Positions 7,959 through 15,979 of a stretch of 64,000 bases of DNA are shown here, in pieces. A program made the position numbers and the translations under genes. Below the pieces are notes generated by a model, which saw only the letters and a list, made by a program, of their open reading frames with translations, was not told the DNA's origin and did no database searches. This stretch comes from Micromonospora orduensis (GTDB taxonomy: Bacteria; Actinomycetota; Actinomycetes; Mycobacteriales; Micromonosporaceae). The stretch is from positions 19,998 to 83,997 of the forward strand of contig NZ_VDFY01000188.1 of the NCBI RefSeq assembly GCF_006228125.1, given 5' to 3'. How positions within the stretch are numbered: the stretch's first letter is position 1; each line of letters opens with the position of its first letter.

Positions 7959-8975
7959 TCAGCAGGCGTACGCCTCCAGGCGCTGGGCCCGCTCCGGCGC
8001 GCGCAGCTTCAGCAGCGTCACCTTCTCGATCTGCCGGATCCGCTCCCGGGACAGGCCGAACTCCCGGCCGACCTCGTCCAGGGTGCGCTGCCGGCCGTCG
8101 TCGAGACCGAACCGGAGCCGGATCACCGCCTGCTCCCGCTGGGACAGGGTGGCCAGCACGATGCTCACCTCGTTGCGCAGCTCACCCTGCGCGGCCGCGT
8201 CACCCGGCTCGGTACGCGGGTCCACCGCGGCCACGAAGTCACCGAGCGCGCTCTCGCCGTCGTCGCCGACGGCCTGGTCCAGGCTGACCGGCTCCCGGTC
8301 GTAGGAGATCAGCTCGATGACCTGGATCTCGGGGATCTCCAGCGCCCGGGCGACCTCGGCGACGGTGGGCTCGCGGCCCAGCGTCACCGCCAGCTCGCGG
8401 CGGGCCCGCACCATCCGGTTGACCTGCTCGACCATGTGCACCGGGATGCGGATCGTGCGGGCCTGGTCGGCCATGGCGCGGGTGATCGCCTGCCGGATCC
8501 ACCAGGTGGCGTACGTGGAGAACTTGTAACCCTTGGCGTAGTCGAACTTCTCCACCGCGCGGATGAGGCCGAGGTTGCCCTCCTGGATGAGGTCGAGGAA
8601 GGCCATGCCGCGTCCGGTGTAGCGCTTGGCGATGCTGACCACCAGCCGCAGGTTCGCCTCCAGCAGGTGGTCCTTGGCCGCGCGGCCCTCCGCGACGATC
8701 AGCTCCAGATCGGCCCGCAGTTCCTCCGAGACCGGGGTGCAGGTGGCCAGCTTCTCGTCGGCGAACAGGCCGGCTTCGACGCGTCGGGCCAGGTCGACCT
8801 CCTGCGCGGCGGTCAGCAGCTTCGTCCGACCGATCCCGTTGAGGTACGCCCGAACCAGGTCGGTGGAGATGCCACGCTCGTCGGTGGCGTCCAGGTCGGC
8901 GAGAGCCTCGACGGCCCCGTCGGTGTCGGTGCTGGTGCTCGGGCGGGTCCGGTTTTCCGTCATCTGCAGGGCCAT
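7959..8975 (-). CDS. sigB: RNA polymerase sigma factor, group 2 (SigB/HrdB-like)
   Basis: A 338-residue sigma-70 factor without the long N-terminal extension of the primary sigma. Region 1.2 begins near residue 38 (TDLVRAYLNGIGRTKLL). Region 2 holds LLEANLRLVVSIAKRYTGRG, the core-binding GLIRAVEKFDYAKGYKFSTY and the -10-reading ATWWIRQAITRAMAD. Region 3 (EQVNRMVRARRELAVTLGR) and region 4 (LDEVGREFGLSRERIRQIE) follow. Its length and placement near ideR match mycobacterial sigB, a general-stress or stationary-phase sigma. The ATG at 8975 is preceded by GGGGAGAG; an in-frame ATG at 8963 is less likely. Region 2 is nearly identical at DNA level to hrdB. Confidence 0.95.
   Translation of the reverse strand: MALQMTENRTRPSTSTDTDGAVEALADLDATDERGISTDLVRAYLNGIGRTKLLTAAQEVDLARRVEAGLFADEKLATCTPVSEELRADLELIVAEGRAAKDHLLEANLRLVVSIAKRYTGRGMAFLDLIQEGNLGLIRAVEKFDYAKGYKFSTYATWWIRQAITRAMADQARTIRIPVHMVEQVNRMVRARRELAVTLGREPTVAEVARALEIPEIQVIELISYDREPVSLDQAVGDDGESALGDFVAAVDPRTEPGDAAAQGELRNEVSIVLATLSQREQAVIRLRFGLDDGRQRTLDEVGREFGLSRERIRQIEKVTLLKLRAPERAQRLEAYAC
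8427..8612 (-). repeat. 186-bp near-identical segment shared with hrdB, copy 1
   Basis: This part of sigB (region 2) matches 19719-19904 of hrdB in the same orientation over 186 bp with 7 mismatches by direct comparison, about 96 percent identity. Flanking coding DNA diverges quickly on both sides. Confidence 0.85.
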
Positions 8976-9206
8976 CTCTGTCTCTCCCCGTATCCACGTC
9001 TGTGCCGTGTCTTCCGGCCCAGTGGTGCCGGTGTGACACACAGCTTGGCGGGCGGGACGTGAAACGGGAGTGAGGCGATCGGGCACCCGACAGGAACCGG
9101 TCGGATCGCCGGTGCGGTGTGTCGTCACGGTGTGCACCTGCCCGGTCCGGCTACGTTGCGGACGGTCGGCCAGCCCGGCCCGACGGCGCAGGAGATGGAG
9201 GACGGT

Positions 9207-9995
9207 GTGGTCTTCAAGCGGCTCATGAAGGCGATGGGTGTCGGCGGCCCGTCGGTCGAGACGGTGCTCGCCAACCCGAACTGTCGCCCCGGCGGGCAGT
9301 TGGAGGGTCGCATCCAGGTGCTCGGCGGTGACCACCAGGTCGACATCGACCACGTCACGCTCGGCCTGGTCACCCGGGTCGAGGTGGAGAGCGGCGACAA
9401 CGACTACGACACCACCCAGGAGTTCCACCGGCAGCAGGTCACCGGCGCGTTCCGGCTGGAGCCGGGGCAGCGGTACGACATCCCGTTCCGCTTCGCCGTG
9501 CCGTGGGAGACGCCGGTCACCGAGCTGTACGGCCAGCACCTGCGCGGCATGACGATGGGGCTGCGTACCGAGCTGGAGGTCGCCCGCGCGGTCGACAAGG
9601 GTGACCTGGACGCGGTCTCGGTGCATCCGCTGCCGGCGCAGGAGCGGCTGCTGGACGCCCTGCTGCGGCTCGGTTTCCGTTTTGCGCGGGCCGATGTGGA
9701 GCGTGGGCACATCTACGGCGTACGGCAGACGCTGCCGTTCTACCAGGAGATCGAGTTCAGCCCGGCGCCGCGGTACGCCCGCTCGATCAACCAGTTGGAG
9801 GTCACCTTCATCGCCGACGAGCGGCAGATGCAGGTGGTCCTGGAGGTCGACAAGCGCGGCGGCGTCTTCAGCGAGGGGCGGGACGCGTTCGGCCGGTTCA
9901 CGGTCGACCACGCCACCGCCGACCGCACCGACTGGACCGCCGAACTGGACAACTGGCTCCGCCAGTCCCTGACCCGCCGAGGCCTCTTCTCCTGA
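9207..9995 (+). CDS. Sporulation control protein Spo0M family
   Basis: A 262-residue arrestin-like protein of the Spo0M family. The N terminus VVFKRLMKAMGVGGPSVETV, the early NCRPGGQLEGRIQVLGGD strand and GLVTRVEVESGD match the family, which runs to about 250-260 residues. In Bacillus, Spo0M influences sporulation and has been linked to the cytoskeleton; in actinomycetes its role is not established. The GTG at 9207 is chosen because GGAGG (9197-9201) lies 5 nt upstream and the family N terminus begins there; an ATG at 9195 is possible. It is divergent from sigB and ends 14 bp from the convergent dtd stop with no clear hairpin between. Confidence 0.88.
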   Translation: MVFKRLMKAMGVGGPSVETVLANPNCRPGGQLEGRIQVLGGDHQVDIDHVTLGLVTRVEVESGDNDYDTTQEFHRQQVTGAFRLEPGQRYDIPFRFAVPWETPVTELYGQHLRGMTMGLRTELEVARAVDKGDLDAVSVHPLPAQERLLDALLRLGFRFARADVERGHIYGVRQTLPFYQEIEFSPAPRYARSINQLEVTFIADERQMQVVLEVDKRGGVFSEGRDAFGRFTVDHATADRTDWTAELDNWLRQSLTRRGLFS

Positions 9996-10009
9996 CCCGG
10001 GGGTGGGGG

Positions 10010-10432
10010 CTAGAGGTCCAGGAGGAGGGTTTGGGGGCCTATGTTGGTGCTCTCGACGAGCATGTGGGTGCGGAAGCGGCCGGTCTCGACCTTGGCTCCC
10101 CGTTCGCGCAGCGCCTCCACCACGGCTGTCACCAGGGGCTCGGCCACCTCGGCGGGGGCGGCGGCGAGCCAGCTCGGACGGCGGCCCTTGCGGGCGTCGC
10201 CGTAGAGGGTGAACTGGCTGACCACCAGGATCGGCGCGCCGGTGTCGGCGGCGGACCGTTCGCCGTCCAGGATGCGCAGCTCGTGCACCTTGCGGGCCAT
10301 CGTCTGGGCGGTCTGCCCGGTGTCGGTGTGCGTCACCCCGAGCAGCACCAGCAGGCCGTTCTCGATCGCCCCGACCACCTCGCCGTCCACCGTCACGCTG
10401 GCCCGCCCGACGGTCTGCACCACCGCCCGCAT
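10010..10432 (-). CDS. dtd: D-aminoacyl-tRNA deacylase
   Basis: A 140-residue Dtd, which hydrolyses D-amino acids (and glycine on tRNA-Ala) from mischarged tRNAs. It has the N-terminal MRAVVQTVGRASVTVDGEVV, the catalytic-site SQFTLYGDARKGRRPSW (residues about 77-93), and a C-terminal STNIGPQT, corresponding to the family Gly-Pro motif, with Gln where Val is usual. The ATG at 10432 begins exactly at the family N terminus. It lies 40 bp downstream of the methyltransferase gene on the same strand and may be cotranscribed with it. Confidence 0.94.
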   Translation of the reverse strand: MRAVVQTVGRASVTVDGEVVGAIENGLLVLLGVTHTDTGQTAQTMARKVHELRILDGERSAADTGAPILVVSQFTLYGDARKGRRPSWLAAAPAEVAEPLVTAVVEALRERGAKVETGRFRTHMLVESTNIGPQTLLLDL

Positions 10433-10472
10433 CAGCGCGCGTCCCGACGGTCGACGGGCCGTGCCGCCCGCA

Positions 10473-11957
10473 TCAGGCGCTCACCGGCTCGATGAAGCCC
10501 CGCTCCACCAGGTGCGCCACGATCGGGCCGGCCGCCTCGGCCATCTCGTCCGGCTCGACGTCGTGCGCCGCGGCGAGCAGGGCGAGCTGGTCGCGCAGCG
10601 GCAGCCGGCCGTCGGCGCCGCCGACCAGCGCCAGCACCAGCGGGTCGATCTCCTCGGTCCAGCGCAGGCCGTGCGGCATCGCGAGGACCTGCCGGTCCAC
10701 CGCCCAGCCCTCGTCGCCCATGGTGGCCTCCTGCCGCAGCTGGAGGCCCTCGGCCGCCCGGTAGCGCTCGGCGAGCAGCGCGTCGGTGCCGCGTACCCGC
10801 AGGAAGTCCTGGCGGTCGAACCAGGCGGCGATCTGGTCGCCCAGCGGCGGCTGCACCCGCTGGCTCAGGTCCTCCACCCGGACCACCGGGTCGGCGTGCC
10901 CACTCCGGCGCAGCGACACGATGCCGAAGCCGATCCCCTCCACCTTGTGCGCGTCGAACCAGTCCAGCCAGGCGGCCATCCGCTGCGGGTCGGCGGTCTC
11001 GCCGACGTCGGTGAGCCACAGGCCGACGTACGCCATCGGGTCGGCCACCTCGCGCTGGATCACCCAGGCGTCCAGGCCGGTCCCGGCGAACCAGCCGGCG
11101 ACCCGCTCGTCCCACTCCTCGCCGGCGACGTGCACCCAGTTCGCCAGGTACTGCATGGTGCCGCCCTCGGTGAGCAGGTCGGGGGCGGCGGCGGCCAGTT
11201 CGGCGCCGATCGCGTCACCCACTCGACCCGAGTCGCGGTAGATGTGCGTGGTGGTGCCCGGACCCACCACGAACGGCGGGTTGCTCACCACCAGGTCGAA
11301 GCGCCGGCCGGCCACCGGGGCGACCATGTCGCCGCGCAGCAACTCCCAGTCCTGACCGTTGAGCGCGGCGGTGGTCGCCGCGAAGCGCAGGGCGCGCTCC
11401 GACAGGTCGGTGGCGGTTACCGAGCCCGCGTGGGTGGCCAGGTGCAGGGCCTGGATGCCGGAGCCGGTGCCCAGGTCCAGAGCGGTGCCGACCGGGCGGC
11501 GGACAGTCGCGCCGATCAGGGTCTGGGTGGCACCGCCGAGGCCGAGGACGTGCTCGGCGCGCAGCGGTACGCCCGGCCGGGCGCTGGCCGGCACGTCGGC
11601 GAGCACCCACCACTCGTCGCCATACGGCTCCAGGTCGACGCCGGCGCGTAGACCGTCGCCGTACCGCTCGACCAGCCCGCCGGCCAGCGCCTCCTCGACG
11701 CTCAACGGCGCCAGCGCGGCGGCCACGGTCGCCTCCGACTCGGTCTGGTCGCAGATGAACACCCGGATCAGGGTGCCGAGCGGGTCGCGGTCCTCGGTGG
11801 CGCGCAGCGCGGCCCGGTGGTCGTTGCGCGCGACCGCGCCGGTGGCCTGCGATCCGAGCCGCCCTGCGATGCCGTTGCTGGTGAACCGGGCTCGAGTCAG
11901 CGCGGTCCGCAGCGCGTCGACGCCGGCAGGGGAGAGCAGCATGTCGTATTCGTCCAC
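10473..11957 (-). CDS. SAM-dependent methyltransferase with NPPF motif
   Basis: A 494-residue protein. Residues about 1-145 are an N-terminal helical domain seen in actinobacterial orthologues. The methyltransferase core follows: motif I ALDLGTGSGIQALHLA near residue 160, then TATDLSERALRFAATTA, and the N6/N5 or ribosomal-type motif SNPPFVVGPG near residue 230. NPPF enzymes methylate nitrogen atoms of adenine, guanine or glutamine, so the target could be rRNA or a translation factor; the sequence does not decide this. The C-terminal 190 residues are specific to this family. The GTG start at 11957 has no obvious Shine-Dalgarno sequence. Confidence 0.85.
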   Translation of the reverse strand: MDEYDMLLSPAGVDALRTALTRARFTSNGIAGRLGSQATGAVARNDHRAALRATEDRDPLGTLIRVFICDQTESEATVAAALAPLSVEEALAGGLVERYGDGLRAGVDLEPYGDEWWVLADVPASARPGVPLRAEHVLGLGGATQTLIGATVRRPVGTALDLGTGSGIQALHLATHAGSVTATDLSERALRFAATTAALNGQDWELLRGDMVAPVAGRRFDLVVSNPPFVVGPGTTTHIYRDSGRVGDAIGAELAAAAPDLLTEGGTMQYLANWVHVAGEEWDERVAGWFAGTGLDAWVIQREVADPMAYVGLWLTDVGETADPQRMAAWLDWFDAHKVEGIGFGIVSLRRSGHADPVVRVEDLSQRVQPPLGDQIAAWFDRQDFLRVRGTDALLAERYRAAEGLQLRQEATMGDEGWAVDRQVLAMPHGLRWTEEIDPLVLALVGGADGRLPLRDQLALLAAAHDVEPDEMAEAAGPIVAHLVERGFIEPVSA

Positions 11958-12048
11958 GCCGCCATCCTGCCCCTCGCCGTGTCACCGGTCGGCACCACCC
12001 GCCGTAACCGTTCCGGTGCGTCGGTGTCCGGCGGGTCAGCGGGCGAGG

Positions 12049-12054
12049 CAGGAT
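12049..12054 (+). promoter_or_regulatory. -10-like box CAGGAT, possible leaderless promoter
   Basis: CAGGAT lies 6 nt before the ATG at 12061, the same spacing seen at other leaderless candidates here, but the first base departs from TAnnnT. Weak call. Confidence 0.3.
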
Positions 12055-12060
12055 GTGCGC

Positions 12061-12642
12061 ATGACGCTCGTGCTTCCCATCGACCCGGAGGCCAACCGGC
12101 TGCTGGAGCGCAGCCCGCTGGCCCTGCTCCTCGGCATGGTCCTCGACCAGCAGGTGCCGATGGAGAAGGCGTTCTCCTCGCCGTACGTCCTCACCCAGCG
12201 ACTCGGCCACGATCTGGACGCGGCGGAGCTGGCCGGGTACGACCCGGAGGCGCTTGTCGCGCTCTTCGCCACCCCGCCCGCGCTGCACCGGTTCCCGAAG
12301 GCGATGGCCGCCCGGGTGCAGGAGGTGTGCCAGGTCCTCGTGGACCGGTACGACGGTGACGCCGCCCTGCTCTGGTCCGACGTCACCGAGGGCCCGGAGC
12401 TGCTTCGCCGGGTGTCCGAGCTGCCCGGCTTCGGCAAGCAGAAGGCGCAGATCTTCGTGGCGCTGCTCGGCAAGCGGTTCGGGGTGACGCCGCAGGACTG
12501 GCGGGAGGCGGCCGGCGGGTACGGCGACCCGGGCGCGTACCGGTCGGTGGCCGACGTCACCGACGCCGACTCGCTGCGCCGGGTGCGGGAGTACAAGCAG
12601 CAGATGAAGGCGGCGGCCAAGGCGAAGACCGCCGGCGGCTGA
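12061..12642 (+). CDS. HhH-GPD-type base-excision repair family protein
   Basis: A 193-residue all-helical protein of the uncharacterised HhH-GPD family recognised in actinobacteria (TIGR03252, from memory). It begins PIDPEANRLL and has LLGMVLDQQVPMEKAF (residues about 21-36), matching the DNA-glycosylase N-terminal helix, and a helix-hairpin-helix LPGFGKQKAQIFVALLGKRF near residue 122. The usual downstream catalytic aspartate of HhH-GPD glycosylases is not obvious; VTPQDW is the nearest candidate. It is therefore a probable DNA-binding repair protein whose glycosylase activity is unproven. The lysine- and alanine-rich tail KAAAKAKTAGG is typical of the group. Confidence 0.87.
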   Translation: MTLVLPIDPEANRLLERSPLALLLGMVLDQQVPMEKAFSSPYVLTQRLGHDLDAAELAGYDPEALVALFATPPALHRFPKAMAARVQEVCQVLVDRYDGDAALLWSDVTEGPELLRRVSELPGFGKQKAQIFVALLGKRFGVTPQDWREAAGGYGDPGAYRSVADVTDADSLRRVREYKQQMKAAAKAKTAGG

Positions 12643-12651
12643 CCCGGTGGC

Positions 12652-12963
12652 TCAGGCGGCGGTGGGGTGCGCCAGTGACGCCAGCGCGCGCCGGACGTCG
12701 GCCAGCGAGACGGTGGCGGAGTCGTCCAGGTCGGCCAGTCCCGCCTCGATCCACTGCCGCATCAGCGTGGTGACGCCGATGCCGCGGGCGTCGGCGGCGG
12801 CGCGTACCCGCTCGTAGGTGTCCAGGGGGAGCCGGACCGATCGGCTGACCATCGGCACGTCGGTGTCGGGGGTGGGCAGGTCCACCGCCGGGCTCTCGTC
12901 GATCAGATCGGCGATCCGGTCGTCGCCGCTGTGGAACTGCTTGGTCGCGTCGTTACGGTGCAT
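12652..12963 (-). CDS. Ribbon-helix-helix antitoxin candidate, BrnA/CopG-like
   Basis: A 103-residue protein. Residues about 36-75 form a ribbon-helix-helix: SRSVRLPLDTYERVRAAADA is the strand and first helix, and IGVTTLMRQWIEAGL the second helix. RHH antitoxins bind their operator and neutralise a partner toxin through the N- or C-terminal tail. It follows the putative toxin gene by 12 bp on the same strand, an order (toxin first) usual for brnTA modules. GAGGGGG lies 6-12 nt before the ATG at 12963. It could also be a plain RHH regulator. Confidence 0.7.
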   Translation of the reverse strand: MHRNDATKQFHSGDDRIADLIDESPAVDLPTPDTDVPMVSRSVRLPLDTYERVRAAADARGIGVTTLMRQWIEAGLADLDDSATVSLADVRRALASLAHPTAA

Positions 12964-12977
12964 CGTCACGGCCCCCC

Positions 12978-13265
12978 TCATCGGCGATCTCTCCGTACGG
13001 CCTCGTCGTAGCGCTTGGACTCGACGTCGCTCAGTTCGCGGGCGGAGAGGATGTCCCAGTCGTTGTCGGTGCCATCGGCTTCGGCGAGCAGCACGGCCAG
13101 TCGGCGGCCCCGGCGGGCGGCGGCGTAGACCACCATCACGTCGTCGCCCAGGTGGCGGATCACCCGTCGGGCGCTGTGCAGCGCCTCCCAGACTTCCCCG
13201 GGTGTGACGTCGTAGACCCTCAGGTTGGCCAACGCCTCGTCGGTGAAGCTGAACCTGCTGCCCAC
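12978..13265 (-). CDS. Putative type II toxin, BrnT/DUF4258-like
   Basis: A 95-residue protein beginning at the GTG at 13265 (VGSRFSFTDEALANL). The pattern is that of small RelE-fold RNases such as BrnT and DUF4258: a short helix, VTPGEVWEALHSARRVIRHLGD, then two strands VMVVYAAARRGRRLAVLLAE, then a C-terminal SARELSDVESKRYDE helix with the R-L/S-x-x-E feature of BrnT. The small size and the RHH gene immediately downstream support a toxin-antitoxin reading, but toxicity is inferred. If it is a toxin it would cleave mRNA and arrest translation. Confidence 0.65.
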   Translation of the reverse strand: MGSRFSFTDEALANLRVYDVTPGEVWEALHSARRVIRHLGDDVMVVYAAARRGRRLAVLLAEADGTDNDWDILSARELSDVESKRYDEAVRRDRR

Positions 13266-13367
13266 GCCGGGAGCGTACCACGTGCGTAACACGCACCGGA
13301 TCACTCGAAGTTCGCTGATCACGGTCTCGCGGTGACAGGATGAGGCGTAACCCCCTCGAGGAGGTCC

Positions 13368-13727
13368 ATGGTGAAGCGGCAGGCGTACCAGCCGATTCTG
13401 ATCACCGACGCCTCGCGCAGCCAGAACGATCAGCTCACCAGTCGTCAGCGCCGCTATGTCCTGATGATGGGCATCCGGGTGGCCTGCATCGTCGCCGGCG
13501 CGATCCTGGTCGGCGCGAACGCCCCACTGCTGTGGCTCTGGCTGCCCCTGTGCGCCCTCGGCATGGTGCTCATCCCGTGGCTGGCCGTGCTGCTGGCCAA
13601 CGACAGGCCGCCCAAGGAGCAGCACCGGCTGGCCAACCGGTTCCACCGGCGACAGGTGGACGGCACCCCGCCGATGAGCCTCACCGCCGAGGAGCGCCCC
13701 CACAAGATCATCGACGCCGAACCCTGA
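13368..13727 (+). CDS. DUF3099 small membrane protein
   Basis: A 119-residue protein with the N-terminal DUF3099 signature ILITDASRSQNDQL, then two adjacent transmembrane helices at about residues 35-52 and 55-78, and a basic and acidic cytoplasmic tail ending ERPHKIIDAEP. The family is confined to actinobacteria and is uncharacterised. GAGGAGG lies 6 nt before the ATG at 13368. From memory, the mycobacterial homologue (Rv2709) also lies between sigB and sigA, so this is part of the conserved sigma-factor neighbourhood. Confidence 0.85.
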   Translation: MVKRQAYQPILITDASRSQNDQLTSRQRRYVLMMGIRVACIVAGAILVGANAPLLWLWLPLCALGMVLIPWLAVLLANDRPPKEQHRLANRFHRRQVDGTPPMSLTAEERPHKIIDAEP

Positions 13728-13799
13728 CCCGTCCCCGGGCCAGGGTCCGACCGGTCATGGCCGTGGCCGCGCGCCGACGACCAGGGCAGGCGCCGACCG

Positions 13800-14699
13800 C
13801 TAGGGCTGTGGCCGTGCGCCGACGGTGGAGACGGCCAGCGCGCCCAGGTCGGTGGCGCGGCCCATCGCCGCCGCCGGCGTGGCGCCGCCGAGCCAGGCGG
13901 TGAGCAGGCCGGCCGCGAAGGCGTCGCCCGCCCCGGTGACGTCCACCACCGCGACCCGCCGGGCCGCGGCCACGCTGACCACCGAACCCCGGTCCACCCA
14001 CACCGCGCCCGCCGCGCCGCGCTTGACCACGACCCGCCGGGCCGTCGCCGACAACGCCCGCCCCTGCGCCGCCGGGTCCAGCCCACCCGCCAGCACCGTT
14101 GCCTCGTCCGCGTTGACCAGCAGCAGGTCGACATCGCGCACCCAGGCCAGGAACGCCGCCGCGCCGACCCGCCGCAGCGGCGCCGCGGAGGCAGCGTCGA
14201 CGCTTGTGGTGAGCCCGCGCTCGCGGGCCGCGGCCAACGCCCGCAGTCCCGCGTCGCGCGACCCGGCGTCCAGCAGGGTGTACGCGGACAGGTGCAGATG
14301 CCCGGCGTCGGGCAGCGCCGCGAGGGCCTGGTCGACGTGCTCGGCGCTCAGCCGCAGGTTCGCGCCCCGCTGGGTGACCATGGTCCGTTCGTCGTCACCG
14401 GCCAGCACGATCACCGTGCCGGTCGGTACGTCCGCGACCCGCTGCACCGCGCAGTCGACGCCCGCCCGGTCGAGTTCGGCCACCCGGTCCCGTCCCGCCT
14501 CGTCGTCGCCGACCGCGCCGACGAGCGTGACGGGCACCCCCTGCGCGGCGACCCAGGCGGCGGTGTTGGCCGCCTGCCCACCACCGCCGAGGCTGATCTC
14601 GGCGGTGGTGTCCGAGCCGGCCGCGAGCGGCCCGGCCAGTACCGCGACAACATCGGTGAGCACGTCCCCGACGACGACCACCCGGGCCGCTCGGGTCAT
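13800..14699 (-). CDS. psuK: PfkB-family carbohydrate kinase, probable pseudouridine kinase
   Basis: A 299-residue ribokinase-fold kinase. Near the N terminus is VVVVGDVLTDVV and then SLGGGGQAANTAAWVA, the substrate-side glycine motif. Near residue 255 is the ATP and anion-hole motif DVTGAGDAFAAGLL with the catalytic aspartate. It phosphorylates a sugar or nucleoside hydroxyl. The gene overlaps psuG by 4 bp (ATGA), so the two are translationally coupled, and pseudouridine kinase making pseudouridine 5'-phosphate for PsuG is the natural function. Substrate choice rests on this context. Confidence 0.85.
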   Translation of the reverse strand: MTRAARVVVVGDVLTDVVAVLAGPLAAGSDTTAEISLGGGGQAANTAAWVAAQGVPVTLVGAVGDDEAGRDRVAELDRAGVDCAVQRVADVPTGTVIVLAGDDERTMVTQRGANLRLSAEHVDQALAALPDAGHLHLSAYTLLDAGSRDAGLRALAAARERGLTTSVDAASAAPLRRVGAAAFLAWVRDVDLLLVNADEATVLAGGLDPAAQGRALSATARRVVVKRGAAGAVWVDRGSVVSVAAARRVAVVDVTGAGDAFAAGLLTAWLGGATPAAAMGRATDLGALAVSTVGARPQP

Positions 14700-15631
14700 G
14701 CCGCGACAGCGGTGCTGCGGGCGGCCGAGGCGACCGCGATCCGCGCGGCCAGGTCGGCGTTGCGCAGGATGATCCGGACGTTCACCGCCAGGCTCGCGCC
14801 CTCGGTGGCCGAGTGGAAGTGCGCCAGCAGGTACGGCGTGACGGCCTTGCCGGTGATCCCGTCGCGCTCCAGCCGGGCCAGGCCGTCGGTGAGGGTCCGG
14901 TCGTGCAGCTCCGGGTCGAGCTGCTCGTCTACCGGCAGCGGGTTGGCGATGATCAGGCCGCCGGTGTGCACGGCCAGTCCGTCGCGGGCGGCGAGGACGT
15001 CCGCGACCTGCTCCGGTGACTCCAGCGACCAGTCCAGGTCGAATCCGCCGTCGGTCAGGTAGAAGCCGGGGAAGCGGTGGGTGCGGTAGCCGACCACCGC
15101 CACCCCGAGCGTCTCCAGCCGCTCCAGCGTCGCGCCCACGTCGAGGATCGACTTGACCCCCGCGCAGACCACCGCGATCGGCGTCCGGGCCAGGGTGATC
15201 AGGTCCGCCGACTCGTCGAAGGTGTGCGCCGCCTCCCGGTGCACCCCGCCGAGACCACCGGTGGCGAACACCCCGATCCCGGCCGCGGCGGCCACGGCGC
15301 TGGTCGCGGCCACGGTGGTGGCGCCGTCCGCCCCGGTCGCCGCCGCCACCGCCAGATCGCGTACGGAGAGCTTGCTCACGCCGTCGACGGTGGCCAGCCG
15401 GGTCAGCTGCGCGTCGTCGAGGCCCACCACCAACTCGCCGCCGACCATGCCGATCGTCGCCGGGACGGCCCCGGCGTCCCGGACCGTCTGCTCGATCTCC
15501 CGGGCGACCCGCAGGTTCTGCGGCCGGGGCAGGCCGTGCGAGACGATGGTGCTCTCCAGGGCGACGACGGGCCGGCCGTCGCGCAGGGCGTGGGAGACGT
15601 CGGTGCCGTAGCTGATGCGAAATTCAGTCAC
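14696..15631 (-). CDS. psuG: Pseudouridine-5'-phosphate glycosidase
   Basis: About 311 residues, matching E. coli PsuG (312). It cleaves the C-C glycosidic bond of pseudouridine 5'-phosphate to uracil and ribose 5-phosphate in the cytoplasm. Conserved blocks include VVALESTIVSHGLPRPQN at the N terminus, KLSVRDL carrying an active-site lysine, FATGGLGGVHR, and the nucleophile-region VVCAGVKSILDVGATLE with the conserved lysine. The GTG at 15631 is selected because homology begins there; a GTG at 15640 is in frame. The stop overlaps the psuK start. Together they salvage pseudouridine from RNA turnover. Confidence 0.93.
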   Translation of the reverse strand: MTEFRISYGTDVSHALRDGRPVVALESTIVSHGLPRPQNLRVAREIEQTVRDAGAVPATIGMVGGELVVGLDDAQLTRLATVDGVSKLSVRDLAVAAATGADGATTVAATSAVAAAAGIGVFATGGLGGVHREAAHTFDESADLITLARTPIAVVCAGVKSILDVGATLERLETLGVAVVGYRTHRFPGFYLTDGGFDLDWSLESPEQVADVLAARDGLAVHTGGLIIANPLPVDEQLDPELHDRTLTDGLARLERDGITGKAVTPYLLAHFHSATEGASLAVNVRIILRNADLAARIAVASAARSTAVAA

Positions 15632-15720
15632 GTTGAGCACGGTACGGGGTAGGGCTCCGGCCGGCCTCAAGTGGACCCGGCCGTGATGACCTGCCAAACT
15701 TGACGGTCGGAGGTGCAGAC

Positions 15721-15939
15721 GTGAGCACAGAGGTTCTCGAGCGTCCGGAGCTGAAGGACGCCGATACCGGTCCTGAGATGTTCCACTACGTCCGCAAGGA
15801 GAAGATCGCCGAGAGTGCCGTCATGGGCACCTTCGTCGTCGCGCTCTGCGGGGAGACCTTCCCGGTCACCAAGGCTGCCAAGCCGGGTTCGCCGGTGTGC
15901 CCCAAGTGCAAGGAGATCTACGACTCGTACCGCGAGTAA
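15721..15939 (+). CDS. DUF3039 zinc-ribbon-like protein
   Basis: A 72-residue protein, full length for DUF3039. It has the conserved MFHYVRKEKIAESAVMG and a split cysteine set: ALCGETF near residue 44 and VCPKCKEIY near residue 62, together a likely zinc site. Function is unknown. GGAGG at 15709-15713 precedes the GTG at 15721 by 7 nt. It is divergent from psuG-psuK. From memory, the mycobacterial orthologue (Rv2708c) is also near sigA and sigB. Confidence 0.88.
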   Translation: MSTEVLERPELKDADTGPEMFHYVRKEKIAESAVMGTFVVALCGETFPVTKAAKPGSPVCPKCKEIYDSYRE

Positions 15940-15967
15940 AGCCCGGCCGGCGATCGGGCCGGCGACG

Positions 15968-15973
15968 TAGCCT
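15968..15973 (+). promoter_or_regulatory. -10-like box TAGCCT, leaderless-type promoter
   Basis: TAGCCT fits TAnnnT and ends 6 nt before the ATG at 15980, implying transcription from about the A of the start codon. No Shine-Dalgarno sequence is present there, which agrees with a leaderless mRNA. Confidence 0.45.
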
Positions 15974-15979
15974 GCGGCG

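Noticed and set aside
13728..13799. Near-repeat of GTGGCCG(C/T)GCGCCGACG in the DUF3099-psuK gap
   Set aside because: Two imperfect copies in very GC-rich DNA; no symmetry or spacing that suggests a site.
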